DNA of 21,394 nucleotides. Source: JBBQBQ01 sp038317685 (lineage in GTDB: Bacteria; Desulfobacterota; Desulfuromonadia; Desulfuromonadales; DDH964). The stretch covers positions 1-21,394 of the forward strand of contig JBBQBQ010000030.1 of NCBI GenBank assembly GCA_038317685.1. Reading direction: 5' to 3'. The translations under genes were made by a program, and so were the position numbers. Below, piece after piece: positions 21,314 to 21,394 of the stretch. Within the stretch, counting starts at the first letter, position 1. The number at the start of each line of letters is the position of its first letter. The notes below the pieces were generated by a model that had not been told where the DNA came from, made no database searches, and saw only the letters and a list, made by a program, of their open reading frames with translations.

Positions 21314-21394
21314 TTATGCCGCCAGTCTGAGTGCCGGACCGGCGTAGCCGGGCCGGGGTTTTTGCCAATATGCCTCATCAGGGGTCTTGTCGTC
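21314..21394 (-). CDS. Transposase C-terminus, IS3-type integrase-core family, partial
   Basis: 26 residues precede the TAA at 21314-21316 on the minus strand and start with DDKTPDEAYW. That is close to the TPDEAYW motif at the end of many IS3-family (rve core, DDE) transposases, which follows the RPHQ..L segment. The tail then runs PGYAGPALRLAA. The catalytic core lies beyond the window. The gene points away from the window edge into livM. The call rests on this short motif together with the loss of the livM C-terminus. Confidence 0.6.
   Translation of the reverse strand, partial: DDKTPDEAYWQKPRPGYAGPALRLAA
21334..21363 (+). terminator. Possible intrinsic terminator facing out of livM into the IS
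   Basis: CCGGACCGGC-GTA-GCCGGGCCGG (21334-21356, one A-G mismatch) followed by GG and TTTTT (21359-21363), on the plus strand. It overlaps the transposase C-terminal codons of the other strand. If active it would end the liv transcript before any livG/livF genes beyond the IS. Confidence 0.5.

Larger units (their letters stand above)
21259..21394 (-). mobile_element. End of an IS3-like insertion sequence (runs off the window)
   Basis: DNA past about 21258 no longer encodes LivM and becomes GC-rich. It opens TGGCACCGATGTTCGGACAG, which has the TG..ACC..TTxGGACA look of IS3-family terminal repeats. The C-terminus of a transposase reads inward on the minus strand from the window edge. The exact IS boundary is uncertain by several bases because no target duplication can be compared. 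Confidence 0.6.

Overview
The window reads as a chromosomal segment of a deltaproteobacterium of the Desulfuromonas/Geobacter type (Desulfuromonadales). This is inferred from gene content and style: SAM-I riboswitches ahead of methionine genes, an FdhF-like formate dehydrogenase joined to sulfhydrogenase-type subunits, a TakP-like TRAP system, and a PAS/sigma-54 regulator. No 16S rRNA or other formal marker is present. The window has two halves of different base composition. Positions 1 to about 12600 are strongly GC-rich with G/C third positions. From just past the initiator tRNA to near the right end the DNA is clearly less GC-rich, with long non-coding stretches.

Left half. (1) At 1-3116 is an electron-transfer operon: the tail of an FAD/NAD(P)/[2Fe-2S] gamma-type subunit, a molybdenum/tungsten formate dehydrogenase catalytic subunit with Cys at the metal-ligand position, and a two-cluster [4Fe-4S] beta-type subunit, all with overlapping reading frames. 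(2) At 3236-5952 a promoter, a SAM-I riboswitch and a terminator control two paralogous PLP transsulfuration enzymes. A 9-nt-repeat hairpin lies between the two genes. (3) At 5979-9400 is a TRAP transporter with its genes split: a Tat-exported TakP-like binding protein on + faces dctQM on -, and the two sides share a 19-bp bidirectional terminator. A small frameshifted gene lies upstream of dctQM. (4) At 9603-10997 a second SAM-I riboswitch controls metX. Together with (2) this covers activation of homoserine and its conversion toward homocysteine, repressed when SAM is abundant. (5) At 11070-12327 (-) are mnmH/selU (tRNA 2-selenouridine synthase) and a 61-residue Cys-rich protein. (6) At 12445-12603 is an initiator tRNA-fMet with its own promoter and terminator.

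Right half (about 12600-21394), probably an acquired island starting at the tRNA 3' side. It holds an M20-family carbamoylase/allantoate-amidohydrolase-type hydrolase (-), a divergent PAS/AAA+/Fis sigma-54 activator, and an 838-nt non-coding region with large palindromes and a very good sigma-54 promoter. That promoter precedes a second M20 deacylase, livK, livH and livM. The layout suggests an inducible system that imports an N-acyl or N-carbamoyl (ureido) compound and hydrolyses it. The substrate is not evident from sequence. livM lacks its expected C-terminal membrane segment and runs into what looks like the end of an IS3-type insertion sequence, whose transposase C-terminus is on - at the window edge. 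No livG/livF ATPase genes are visible.
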